This document shows positions 33,544-43,754 of a DNA stretch of 64,000 nt, piece after piece. Under the pieces are notes generated by a model that was not told the origin of the DNA, did not search any database, and saw nothing but the letters and a program-made list of their open reading frames with translations. Within the stretch, counting starts at the first letter, position 1. Every line of letters begins with the position of its first letter. The position numbers and the translations under genes are program-made. Source of the stretch: Lepisosteus oculatus (lineage: Eukaryota; Chordata; Actinopteri; Semionotiformes; Lepisosteidae); the NCBI RefSeq assembly GCF_040954835.1, contig NC_090703.1:20597444-20661443 (forward strand). The letters run 5' to 3'.

Positions 33544-33839
33544 GTATTTCAACAGAAACTGTAATTGAGCAGAGCCCACGCTACATTGCCAAGTTACGAG
33601 GAGAGAAAGCCAAGATGAGCTGTACGCTCAGTGGGACCTCCACCCCCTTCCTCTACTGGTACAGACAGCATGGCAGTGGAGAGATGGAGTTCCTCTTTCT
33701 CTCCAGGGGCAAGGGGATGTTTGATGACTCTCCGGTGAAAGACTTTATACCAGAGAGAAAAGAAGACCTGTTCCTCAGCCTGCGCACAGACAGCCTGAGA
33801 GTGAACCACACTGCAGTGTATTACTGTGCCTGGAGTAGA
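33544..33839 (+). CDS. TRB V gene V2, V exon (CAWS type)
   Basis: The acceptor is catctctttttcag. The 296-base exon encodes ISTETVIEQSPRYIAKLRGE, then KAKMSCTLSGTSTPFLYWYR, QHGSGEMEFLFLSRGKGMFD and a FR3 ending VNHTAVYYCAWSRHSD. It has both domain Cys residues, the WYRQ Trp and no stop. It is near-identical to V3 and V4 except around CDR1. The first codon needs one base from a leader; the exon at 32541 fits. Judged functional if that leader is used. Confidence 0.88.
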
Positions 33840-33878
33840 CACAGTGACTGAGGCACACAGGGCCCCTGAACAAAAACC
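33840..33878 (+). other. RSS with 23-bp spacer of V2
   Basis: Perfect consensus heptamer CACAGTG (33840-33846), 23-base spacer and perfect consensus nonamer ACAAAAACC (33870-33878). Confidence 0.95.
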
Positions 33879-34676
33879 TCACAGGATCTTACAACTGGCT
33901 CCTGGAGCTGGCAGACTGTCATCAGCCTTGAAGTAGTAATATTGCAAGATGTAAAAATGAAAGCACTGCCATAAAACAGAAGTTTAAATATGTTGCACTC
34001 CACTATAGTCAGTGACTAACATTTCACTGTCCTTTTTTATCCGCATTGTAAGAGCCATAAATAATATTCACATGATGTTCAACCAGATAGCAGTCAGTAG
34101 TGGTTTTGTAAGAATGTTACCCATAATTTGTAAAACAGGATATTTACTTTCAATGCGAACAAAACACCTACTTGCCAGATGGGTGTCAGCACTGCCCAAC
34201 TAGATTTTAAATCTAAATAAAACTAAGGAATACATTGTAGATCTTTCAGAACTGAATTGCAATATTAAAAGGTATCTGAGAAACATTTTTGACACAGTAT
34301 TTAAATATATATACAGTATAAGTGAAAACAATGTGATTGTGTGTCCTAAAATATTTAAATGTAAATGATGTGTGTGTGTGAGATCAACTTTTACATTTAA
34401 AATTCTTCATATCGCCTCTCTGTATGGACAGTGCATCTGCTGAAGAAATAAGTCCCCCTGTGCTGCTAAGTGGAAATGATTTCATTAACAAGGCCATCAC
34501 AGGCAAGACAATCGATGAAACACTGGAGAGAGCCAAGTCTCCTCCTTCATCGTGAGGGGTGTGGACAGAGCAGAGAGGAAGAGCTCTGAGCTCATACGGG
34601 TCTAGACTCCCTTCCTGAGCTCCACAGCGCCCTGCTGCTGTCAGCGCTGAGTTCACACACACCTGTCTGGAGGACC

Positions 34677-35490
34677 ATGCTGTCACACTGTGTGCTGGTG
34701 CTGCTGCTGCTGCTGCTGCTGAGGAGTGAGTGGACCGACAGCAACTTGCTGGCGGGGTCACAGGCTGCACGGTTTCAGCTGGGGTGCAGTCAGGAGTAGT
34801 GTAGCTCCTAACAGGACTTTGAACACCTGAAGATTAAAATACAGTGATTTAGTTAGGATTTAAAATGCAACATTCCAAGCTGCTGTATTGTTAGTGTCCC
34901 TATTGGTAATTCTTACAGAGTGGTTTTCTAAGCTTTTCAAAAGAGGAAAAACGTGCTCATCAGTATCTGGAAGAAATTGTTTTCATACAGTGTGTGTGCA
35001 AATGTAGGGATAATCAATGTTACTACGAGAAAATGAACAGAAAAGAACTACACTTATACTGTACATGTTCAATTTAATTTACATTTAAAAAAATGATTGC
35101 AGTAGGAAATTTTGCATAGAGGTTAGATCATTTTGCTTCATGGTAATTTCAAGCTCACTGTTTTCTACCCTGCTAACAGGTTTCTTTTTCCCAGGTTTCT
35201 TAGCGCAGACTGTAATTGAGCAGAGCCCACACTACATTGCCAAGTTACCAGAAGAGAAAGCCGAGATGAGCTGTACTCTCAGTGGGACCTCCAGTCCCTA
35301 TCTCTACTGGTACAGACAGCATGGCAGTGGAGAGATGGAGTTCCTCTTTCTCTCCAGGAGCAAGGGGATGTTTGATGACTCTCCAGTGAAAGACTTTATA
35401 CCAGAGAGAAAAGAAGACCTGTTCCTCAGCCTGCGCACAGACAGCCTGAGAGTGAACCACACTGCAGTGTATTACTGTGCCTGGAGTAGA
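34677..35490 (+). CDS. TRB V gene V3 (CAWS type)
   Basis: Leader exon 34677-34725 encodes MLSHCVLVLLLLLLLR plus one base; the donor is a|gtgagt. The V exon 35195-35490 follows tttttcccag and encodes FLAQTVIEQSPHYIAKLPEE, then KAEMSCTLSGTSSPYLYWYR, QHGSGEMEFLFLSRSKGMFD and AVYYCAWSRHSD. Phases agree, both Cys and the Trp are present, and a consensus RSS follows. The leader contains a run of seven CTG Leu codons. Judged functional. Confidence 0.93.
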
Positions 35491-35529
35491 CACAGTGACT
35501 GAGGCACACAGGGCCCCTGAACAAAAACC
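35491..35529 (+). other. RSS with 23-bp spacer of V3
   Basis: Heptamer CACAGTG (35491-35497), 23-base spacer identical to that of V2, nonamer ACAAAAACC (35521-35529). Confidence 0.95.
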
Positions 35530-35709
35530 TCACAGGAGCTTACATCTGGCTCCTGGAGCTGGCAGACTCTCCCGAGTTTGTGTGAGGTACAAAATATAAT
35601 GAGGCACTTCCCTTATTTCAATTAACTGAACTTCAAGACCACAAACCCAAAATCAACAAGTATATGAATCATACAGCTGTGTTTGAAAGTTTATTTAAAT
35701 GTTACACAC

Positions 35710-36040
35710 CATTCATCCATCTATTCATTCATCCTATTCCAGGAGAGCCAGAGGTTATCCTGGCAACCAAGTGCAAGGTAGGGGATACCCTGAACAGGAC
35801 ACCAGTCCACTGCATGGCAGACAGATACAAACACGCATCCCCAGGGCCAGCTTTCACAGAAGCTAATTAACTTACCGGTATGTCTTTGGACTGCAGAAGA
35901 AAACTGGAACACCCAGAGGAAACACATACAAACAAGGAGAGAATGTCCAAACTCCGTGCAGACAGCACCCCAGGTCTGGAATTGAACCCAGGGCCCCAGT
36001 GCTGTGAGGCAGTAATGCTTACCACTGTGTCACCCTCATA
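35710..36040 (-). repeat. V-SINE-like copy
   Basis: Minus-oriented copy. The + strand shows gaacccagggccccagtgct and gtgaggcagtaatgcttacc at the head side, gagaatgtccaaactccgtg in the body and ggacaccagtccactgcatg toward the tail. It separates V3 from V4. Confidence 0.75.
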
Positions 36041-36099
36041 AACATAATTCATTTTAATGCAAATTAGTTAGAGTTTGCATTAAAGTTTGCAGCAGTCAA

Positions 36100-36245
36100 A
36101 CATTAATTAGTTTCTGGGAAGATTGGCCCTGGTGTGAATGTGTGTGTGTGTGGTATCCCATCAAGAGTGTTTTCTGTTTTGCACCTGGTGCTTGCCAGGA
36201 TAGGCCCTGTGACCCTGTGTTAGATGAAGTGTCTAGAAAATGAAG
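36100..36245 (+). repeat. V-SINE-like 3' fragment
   Basis: Reads ttaattagtttctgggaaga ttggccc, then a short GT run and ccaggataggccctgtgacc. This is the tail half of the same SINE family in plus orientation. Confidence 0.5.
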
Positions 36246-36694
36246 GAAAGGATACTGGGAAAGTACATTCTTGGTGAAATATTAAAAATACACATACATT
36301 AAAATATATATGTGCATGAATACCAATATCAATTTGTACCAGATTTAGACATAAATTAATATATTAACTGTAGTTTTATGTTTTGTTGTATTTAATTTCT
36401 GCACTCGTTACAAGTGACTCTCACTGTGCAGCTTTATTAGGCATATCAGCCAGTGATCTTCTCACATCTTCTGGGTACATTACAAGATTGAAGATTGAAC
36501 TGTCTAGGAACTATGTGATGAGTCATCAACCGATGAAGCATTGGAGAGGGCCAGGTCTCCTCCTTCATCGCGAGGGGTGTGGACAGAGCAGAGGGGAAGA
36601 GCTCTGAGCTCACACAGGTCTGGACTCCCTCCCTGAGCTCCACAGTGCCCTGCTGCTGTCAGCGCTGAGCTCACACACACCTGACTAGAGGACC

Positions 36695-37694
36695 ATGCTG
36701 TCACACTGTTTGCTGGTGCTGCTGCTGCTGAGGAGTGAGTGGACTGACAGCAACTTGCTGGCGGGGTCACAGGCCGCAGGGTTTCAGCTGGGGTGCAGTT
36801 AGGAGTACTGAAGCTCCTAACAGGACTTTGAACACCTGAAGATTAAGTGATTTAGTTAGGCTTTGTTACACAGATGAGGCTTTTAAGGATTTTCCAAGTT
36901 ATGTGTCTGTATTGGTAAACCTTACAAGGGTGGTTTTCTAAGCTTTTGAAACCAGAAAATGTTCTCACTGTTTTCTGAAAAAAACAAACAAACACAATTT
37001 TAAGCATGAAAATGTGGTATAAAATAATATTAGCAGAGATATGACAAATGAGATGTTCTATATTTCTTACCTTAAACATACTTTTTAAGAGCAGGTGGAG
37101 GGCATTAGTGCAAAACAAACAATTCATGTTTGAAGTAAAAAATGTTCAGAAATACAACAGAAGTAAATGTTTGAAGAATGCCTAAGGTGTATTTCAGTTA
37201 AATCTGAGACAATGTTCCTAATGTTTTTTTTTGGCCCTTATGCAAAAGAGGGGATCATGACATTTTGGAGGAAACAACAAAATTCATTTTACTGCTCGTC
37301 TTTCTAGTAAATGCTCATTCAGTCTAATCAGCTCTTGTTTTTCCATGGTAAATTCAGTCTGGCTGTTTCTACAGAGACCAATAGTTATTTTTCCCCAGGT
37401 ATTTCAGCACAGACTGTGATTGAGCAGAGCCCACGCTACATTGCCAAGTTACCAGAAGAGAAAGCCGAGATGAGCTGTACTCTCAGTGGGACCTCCAACC
37501 CAGATCTCTACTGGTACAGACAGCATGGCAGTGGAGAGATGGAGTTCCTCTTTTGCTCCAGGGGCAAGGGGATGTTTGATGACTCTCCGGTGAAAGACTT
37601 TATACCAGAGAGAAAAGAAGACCTGTTCCTCAGCCTGCGCACAGACAGCCTGAGAGTGAACCACACTGCAGTGTATTACTGTGCCTGGAGTAGA
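36695..37694 (+). CDS. TRB V gene V4 (CAWS type)
   Basis: Leader exon 36695-36734 encodes MLSHCLLVLLLLR plus one base; the donor is a|gtgagt. The V exon 37399-37694 follows ttttccccag and encodes ISAQTVIEQSPRYIAKLPEE, then KAEMSCTLSGTSNPDLYWYR, QHGSGEMEFLFCSRGKGMFD and AVYYCAWSRHSD. It has an extra Cys in the FR2/CDR2 border (FLFCSRGKG). The long intron holds a broken second leader near 37258. Judged functional. Confidence 0.93.
37258..37320 (+). pseudogene. Relic MTF-type V leader inside V4 intron
   Basis: Reads atgacatttt, then an insertion of about 17 bases, then ttcattttactgctcgtctt t. Without the insertion it matches the leader at 32541. The insertion shifts the frame into a stop, so it cannot serve as a leader. 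Confidence 0.6.
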
Positions 37695-37733
37695 CACAGT
37701 GACTGAGGCACACAGGGCCCCCGAACAAAAACC
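37695..37733 (+). other. RSS with 23-bp spacer of V4
   Basis: Heptamer CACAGTG (37695-37701), 23-base spacer differing from V2/V3 at one base, nonamer ACAAAAACC (37725-37733). Confidence 0.95.
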
Positions 37734-38282
37734 TCACAGGAGCATACAGCTGGCTCCTGGAGCTGGGCACGATGATGCTGTCTAAGTTACTCTCCATTGA
37801 AGAATAAGGGGGTGGGGTTCCTAAAAATCCAGTGGCAGTTTTCGTTGTACATTGCAATATCTGTTCAAATACCATTACTTTAACATTACTAAATATTTTT
37901 TCATTGTTCGGCAATGACTGCTGTGCTTATCCTGACTGCAGTGTCCGGGACACCCCTATGCTTTGAAACATTGGAATTAACCTGGAATTGAGCATAACTG
38001 AAAAAGTAAAGCAATAATTAAAAACTAAATCTGCAGAAGGTTTTCATTTAAAAATATAAGAGATCACAGATCAGCTAAGGAGTACTTTTTCAAGCAATAG
38101 TTTGAAACAAACATAGGAATGCTCTGAGATGACAGTTACTGGGACTCAAACAATAGTTGCAGAGTGAAGTGTGGTTGGGAGGGCTGGGTGTCAGGGGTGG
38201 AGTTTGGGTGCTCAGTGCTCAGTGACCCGAACGAGTATTTCTGCTCTGCTCCTTGAGCTCACACACACCTGACTGGAGGACC

Positions 38283-38969
38283 ATGCTGTCACCCTGTGTG
38301 CTGGTGCTGCTGCTGCTGAAGAGTGAGTGGACTGACGCCAACTCGCTGGCTAGGGTCATAGACCCTCCATCTTACAAAATTGAGTTTACACTGTTAGAAA
38401 TGATCAATTCAATTCCTTGTGTTTCTTTCTAGCTCTACAAGTCTCAGACTAATGCAACAATTGATATCTTGGACTTAAGAATCCTTGCCATTGCTCTCTT
38501 TTTTTTTTACTTTTTAGGAATAATATTCTAGAATGTTATTAAGATGATGATTTCATGTTATTTTTTCTGCAGTACAGGATATTTTAATGTAGAATTTTGA
38601 TTTAGGCTCTACACTGTATACTGTCTACATGTCTGTAAGGTGGGGTAAGTGAAAGCGTATCATTTCTCTCTTTCAGGTGTGGATGCTATGTCTGCACATC
38701 AGTTTCCTCTTTCATTGGTTCATAGGTCTGGCTCTCCAATGAACATAACTTGCTCCATTACAGACCACAGCAATCCCAATATGTACTGGTACAGGCAAGG
38801 CCCTGAACATGAGCTGGAGTTGCTTTTTTATTCTATTGGTACTGGACATGTAGATCCCATCAGACTAGACCGGTTTAGAGGAAGCAGACACAACAGCTCC
38901 CATTTCACTCTGGAGTCTACAGCTTTGGCAGTGGATGACTCTGCGGTGTATTTCTGTGCTGGGAGTGCC
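38283..38969 (+). CDS. TRB V gene V5 (CAGS type, MLS-type leader)
   Basis: Leader exon 38283-38322 encodes MLSPCVLVLLLLK plus one base and is closely related to the leaders of V3/V4. The V exon 38677-38969 follows ctctctttcag and encodes VDAMSAHQFPLSLVHRSGSP, then MNITCSITDHSNPNMYWYRQ, GPEHELELLFYSIGTGHVDP and FTLESTALAVDDSAVYFCAG followed by SAHSA. The FR3 end is almost identical to V7. The promoter and leader thus look group-B while the V exon is group-C. Judged functional. Confidence 0.92.
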
Positions 38970-39008
38970 CACAGTGCCTGACACACATTGACTATCAGCA
39001 CAAAAACC
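38970..39008 (+). other. RSS with 23-bp spacer of V5
   Basis: Heptamer CACAGTG (38970-38976), 23-base spacer, nonamer ACAAAAACC (39000-39008). Confidence 0.95.
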
Positions 39009-40029
39009 ACACCTGCAGTCCTTCCCTGAGCCTTATCTTTCACCGTTGTTAATATAGGAGCATGTCAGCTAGAAGACAGTCATGGCGTTACAATGTTTTT
39101 AAGCATAATGTATTTAGAGTACATGGTGAATTCCAGCGGAAAAGTATTTCTTAAAGGTATCCTAAAAGTTTAAAGTTGCATTTTGGGACTTGCTGAGCCC
39201 AATAACGTATTAGAGGACATATGCTTATTAATTTTATTTCTCCCAAGATGTAACATAAGAGCAAAAGAAAGATAACAAATGAGAGATGGCTATTGGCTCA
39301 TTTCTGCTCATTGCTAGAAATTGATTGTCCATGAATCCTGTATTGTTGTCCTTCACGGGCTTCAACAATCTGATTCCCACAGCCCTTTGCATAAAGAAGT
39401 ACCTGCTGTTCTCAGTCTTAACTGCACCGTTGTTTTGCAGCTGGGGAGGTTTGAAAAATTATGATCTCCAACGTTTTCTAAAAGAAGGTACAAACGTACA
39501 AGAAAGAATATGAGAAGGTTAAAGAGAAGTGAAATTATCTTTTCTTTAAAAAATGGTTTGGGAAAATAATCAGTTTTTCAAATCTTTCAGTTATCCAGTG
39601 GTTCCTGGCCAGAATGTGTTGGGTGGGAACACTGCACCCCAAAACACAGAACTGAACCCAGATTGCTCCCGCAAAGAACACATTGGTACATAAATTGACA
39701 TGGAAAGAGATATGTAATTAAACCCACTGTATACTGATTTGAAATTATCAGCCAAGACAATACATTAATAATAATCTTACTGAGTGGGTGGGTAATGTAT
39801 GCACACCTGAAATGTCTGCTTGTTAAAAAGCATGCCAGCTTACACATAATTCTTAATAAACTCCAGTACATTTAAAATTAGAAACATTAGGGTGAGATTA
39901 GGTGCATCAAGCCATTCGTCTAGTGAGATCTGGCTTGAAAAACAGCTTCACAGTGAAAAGAGTATCTCTACAAAGTCATGAGTGCATTTTCCTTCTCCAT
40001 CTCCAGGTGTCTCTGCAGGTCCTCTCAGC

Positions 40030-40040
40030 AGCGATGTCAC
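40030..40040 (+). promoter_or_regulatory. CRE/decamer-like promoter motif of V6
   Basis: AGCGATGTCAC, about 180 bases upstream of the V6 start codon, resembles the conserved TRBV promoter decamer AGTGAYGTCA known from mammals. The surrounding 300 bases are duplicated upstream of V7. Confidence 0.4.
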
Positions 40041-40220
40041 AGCTGGGTGAAAAGGAGGCGGATGTTCAGACGTGAGGTGGCCTCAGGCTCTTTGACGACC
40101 TCTTGCTCTTCCCCAGAGGTGATCAAACCTTGTTCTGTCACACCAGCTCTCTTCCTGATCCTCCTCTGGAGCTCCCAGCAGACACAGACACAGAAGTCCT
40201 TCGTGTGGCAGCAAGGCATC

Positions 40221-41053
40221 ATGGGTCTCTTTCTCCTGCTGCTGCTGGTCAGGGGTGAGCTGTTACAGTGATTCTATTCATACATATCGACAGTGCTCAT
40301 TACAGTTTTAGAAGACACTTGGCAAATATTAAGACCAAACAGATTTAGCTTTTTGAGAAACATGCTGAGCGGTACTTATTTCTAAGGTTTGGTACAGAAC
40401 TCCATTTATTCCCTATATTTTAAAAATACATCTAAATAATAATTTATAAATAATTCTAAAAACAAATCAAGCAGAAGACAGCAGGCTCTAAAACAAGATA
40501 GATTTCTAATAGTACCTAAAGAGAGGTAGGACTATCTGAATCAGACTCAAGCATTGAGATTTTGGAATCGTCATGTCAGGAAAAACTTTTCAAGCATTTG
40601 CACTGACTCAATTATTTGCATAACAATGCAATTCAAATGAACTGTGTGTGAAATCAAGTAATGTGAATCCTGAGACAGCTTTTAAGGAGGAATGTCTTCC
40701 CTGACTAATCCCCAACCTGAACCTGTTATTTTAAGTAATTGCTTTTTTTCTTTCTTCCAGGGGCTGTTTCTGTGACTGTACGGCAGTATCCTACAATAGA
40801 ATTTGGAATACAAGGCAGTACTTTAAAAATATACTGTGAGGTGACAGGGTCAGCTAGTCCTTCAATCTACTGGTTAAAGCAACAGAGCCATAGTGATCTG
40901 AATCCTCTGTTTTATTCTGTTGCTTCTGGTAATGTAGATCCCCCCACACAGGGGCATTTCAGTGCAACCAGACCCAATGGCTCCCACTTCATTCTGGAGT
41001 CTACAGCCTTGACAGTGGATGACTCTGCAGTGTATTTCTGTGCTGGAAGCACT
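40221..41053 (+). CDS. TRB V gene V6 (CAGS type)
   Basis: Leader exon 40221-40254 encodes MGLFLLLLLVR plus one base; the donor is g|gtgagc. The V exon 40761-41053 follows tctttcttccag and encodes AVSVTVRQYPTIEFGIQGST, then LKIYCEVTGSASPSIYWLKQ, QSHSDLNPLFYSVASGNVDP and FILESTALTVDDSAVYFCAG followed by STHSA. FR2 has WLKQ where most TRBV genes have WYRQ or WFRQ. Phases agree, there is no stop and a consensus RSS follows. Confidence 0.92.
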
Positions 41054-41092
41054 CACAGTGCCTGAAACACATTGACTGTCAGTACAAAAACC
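41054..41092 (+). other. RSS with 23-bp spacer of V6
   Basis: Heptamer CACAGTG (41054-41060), 23-base spacer, nonamer ACAAAAACC (41084-41092). Confidence 0.95.
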
Positions 41093-41530
41093 ACACCTGC
41101 AGTCATTCTACAAGCTCAGAGATAAACCATCATTAATTCAGAAGCACTGCAGATACAAAAGAGAGAATAGTCTTCAATAACTCAATAATCAGTCTCTGCT
41201 GTTTTTGTTAGCACAATACAATTTATTTATTTTTACTTAGTGAAATGATTCATGGGAGAAGGGGAACTTAGCAACAGGTAGTTGACTGAACTCATTATTA
41301 TGACCCGTTTCTCTCAGAAAACTGATCCAATAATTCACATTGAATTGAGAAGGACATTTGAGAGCATTTTTCATGTTCCTGTGGAAAGCTTTTTTACTGC
41401 TGCCTTAAGCCTGTTTTTAAATTAATCTGTTTTTAAAATCAAGACTTTCATGCACAAGGAGTTTCTTTGTACAAAGCCATGAGTTAATTTTCCTTCTCCA
41501 TTGCCAGGTGTCTCTATAGGTACTCTCAGC

Positions 41531-41541
41531 AGCGAGGTCAC
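41531..41541 (+). promoter_or_regulatory. CRE/decamer-like promoter motif of V7
   Basis: AGCGAGGTCAC, about 200 bases upstream of the V7 start. It is the duplicated counterpart of the V6 motif but carries T to G at the CRE core, so it may be weaker. Confidence 0.3.
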
Positions 41542-41738
41542 AGCTGGGTGAAAAGGAGGCTGATGTTCAGGCGTGAGGTGGCCTCAGGCTCTCTGACACC
41601 CACCAGCTCTTCCCCAGAGGTGATCACACCTTGTTCTGTCACACCAGCTCTCTTCCTGATCCTCCTCTGGAGCTCCCAGCAGACACAGACTCTGACTCAG
41701 AGCTGAGAGACAAGTCCTTCGTGTGGCAGCAAGGCATC

Positions 41739-42657
41739 ATGCGTCTCTTCCAACTTCTGCTGCTGGTCAGGGGTGAGTTGTAACAATCACAGAAGCTTTG
41801 TTTTTGCTGATAGCTTCGATTCCATCAGTTTGAAAAAATAACCATAATAAAAAAGTAAAGGTTTGAAAAAAAGTAATCTGCTCTTCATTGGTTGTCCACA
41901 ATTTATCTCCCTTGTAAAAACAACAGTTTTTCCATATTAGAGTAGCAGCTTCAGCCATTATTTAATATTTGTGATTGTTTGTCAGTGAAAAAGGCTACAT
42001 GGTAATCAGACATTTCAATGCATGATGGAAGAGCAAAACCAGTATGTTTTTGTAGAATCTCTGCTCTTTAACCAATTAATTACATTTTCAGCATATGCAC
42101 TTTCTTTTCTGTAAGAATGTAATCAACATTTTCTTTCTGAGCAGTGCAATAGGCTGTTGTTCCATGCAGCGTGCAGTCCCACCTTGTACTCTGGGCCTCT
42201 GGAACAGGCTCTGTGTCGCCACGACTCTCACCAGTAATATGTGGCTTTCTAATAATGGATGGAAGGATTGTAATAGTATTAATTTTAGGATAATGGTGTA
42301 AGAGATAGACTTTTGCTGATCTCTACCCCGTTATTTGAATCAGCTGTCCTTTTTTTCCTTCCAGGTGCTGTGTCTGTGACAGTTCGGCAGTATCCTACAG
42401 TAATATTTGAAAGACAGGGAAGTTCTTTTGAGCTAAACTGTGAGGTGACCGGATCTTCTAGCCCTTCAATCTACTGGTTCAGGCAGCACAGCTCTAGTTT
42501 GCTGAAGCCTCTGTTTTTCTCTTCTGCTCCTGGGACTGTAGATCCCCCCACAGTGGACCAGTTCAGCTCAAGCAGGCAGAACTGGTCCCATTTCACTCTG
42601 GAGTCTACAGCTTTGGCAGTGGATGACTCTGCGGTGTATTTCTGTGCTGGGAGTGCC
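41739..42657 (+). CDS. TRB V gene V7 (CAGS type)
   Basis: Leader exon 41739-41772 encodes MRLFQLLLLVR plus one base; the donor is g|gtgagt. The V exon 42365-42657 follows tttccttccag and encodes AVSVTVRQYPTVIFERQGSS, then FELNCEVTGSSSPSIYWFRQ, HSSSLLKPLFFSSAPGTVDP and FTLESTALAVDDSAVYFCAG followed by SAHSA. Both Cys residues and the FR2 Trp are present, with an NWS sequon in FR3. This is the V gene closest to the constant region. Judged functional. Confidence 0.93.
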
Positions 42658-42696
42658 CACAGTGCCTGACACACATTGACTATCAGTACAAAAACC
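42658..42696 (+). other. RSS with 23-bp spacer of V7
   Basis: Heptamer CACAGTG (42658-42664), 23-base spacer, nonamer ACAAAAACC (42688-42696). Confidence 0.95.
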
Positions 42697-42773
42697 ACAC
42701 CTGCAGTCCTTCCCTGAGCCTTGTCTTCCACAGGAGCAGTTCAGCTCATTTTAATAAAATTAATGTTATTAAA

Positions 42774-42850
42774 GGGTGGCATGGTGGCACAGTGTTTAAC
42801 AGTGCTGGGTTCAATTCCTGGGATGATATCTTTGTGGAGTTTCTATGTCC
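42774..42850 (+). repeat. V-SINE-like head fragment
   Basis: Reads gggtggcatggtggcacagt, then gctgggttcaattcctggga and tttgtggagtttctatgtcc. These are the A-box/B-box head and the start of the body of the SINE, truncated. Confidence 0.65.
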
Positions 42851-43754
42851 ACAGTGACTGAAACACATTAAATCAGTAATTCTTTCAGTAACACCTTCTT
42901 TCAGGTGTCTCCTGGTTTTGAGCCAGCAGTGGAAACAGAATGAATTGGCAAATTATTATATTTATGGTACTACTTCAGAGGCTTGTTTTGTAAGACAGAT
43001 TGACCTTATGCAGAGCTGGATTCTGTGCAAATGAGATGAGTTACATCTGAACTTGAGGCACATTGAGAAGCAACAGCCAGCTTTCTTTAATACATAACAG
43101 GCAGATCTGTATACATATATTTTACCTTCTAAAGTAATATAGCACCACCACATGAAAAGTAATACCAGTGATGCACATATGCACTGCATCACTCCACGTT
43201 TTGACATTTTTCGAAATAACAATTTTCTTTGAGCCCTGACACAATGGTGCATCGCCTGGAGGCATCGTGTTCAGATCTCTCCTAGGGAAAATTTCAATCC
43301 TGGCTTGAGAGACACTTGAGCTCTCGGCCATTAGCAGTAACCTTCTGTGTGATGGCATAGAATCTTTGGATTGTAGGGTTCTGATGTATTAGTGTGGCAC
43401 GATCTACCTCGTGCCAAGACAATAACTGATGCGAATTGTGTTTATCTCTCGCCCATTGTTCACTCTAGGCTCTATACTATATACAGTACTAGAGCAAAGC
43501 TCAAAGTGTATATGATAGCCCACAACAAGGCAGGGATCATCATCACAGAGGAGCAGTCTCCATGTCACACCTAGTGCCAACCTGTGTCGCTTCAAAGACA
43601 GCCCCCTGCCTCGGGTCTTTCCTGTATTGGAAGTTCCTCCATCACCTGGTCTTATTTATAAAACCTTCTAGAAACATTGAAAATAAAAAGTCATAGGCCA
43701 ATGATGTGGATTTTTGAAGGTGTGATACTGTCAGTATCAGAGCGGCATGGGCAC

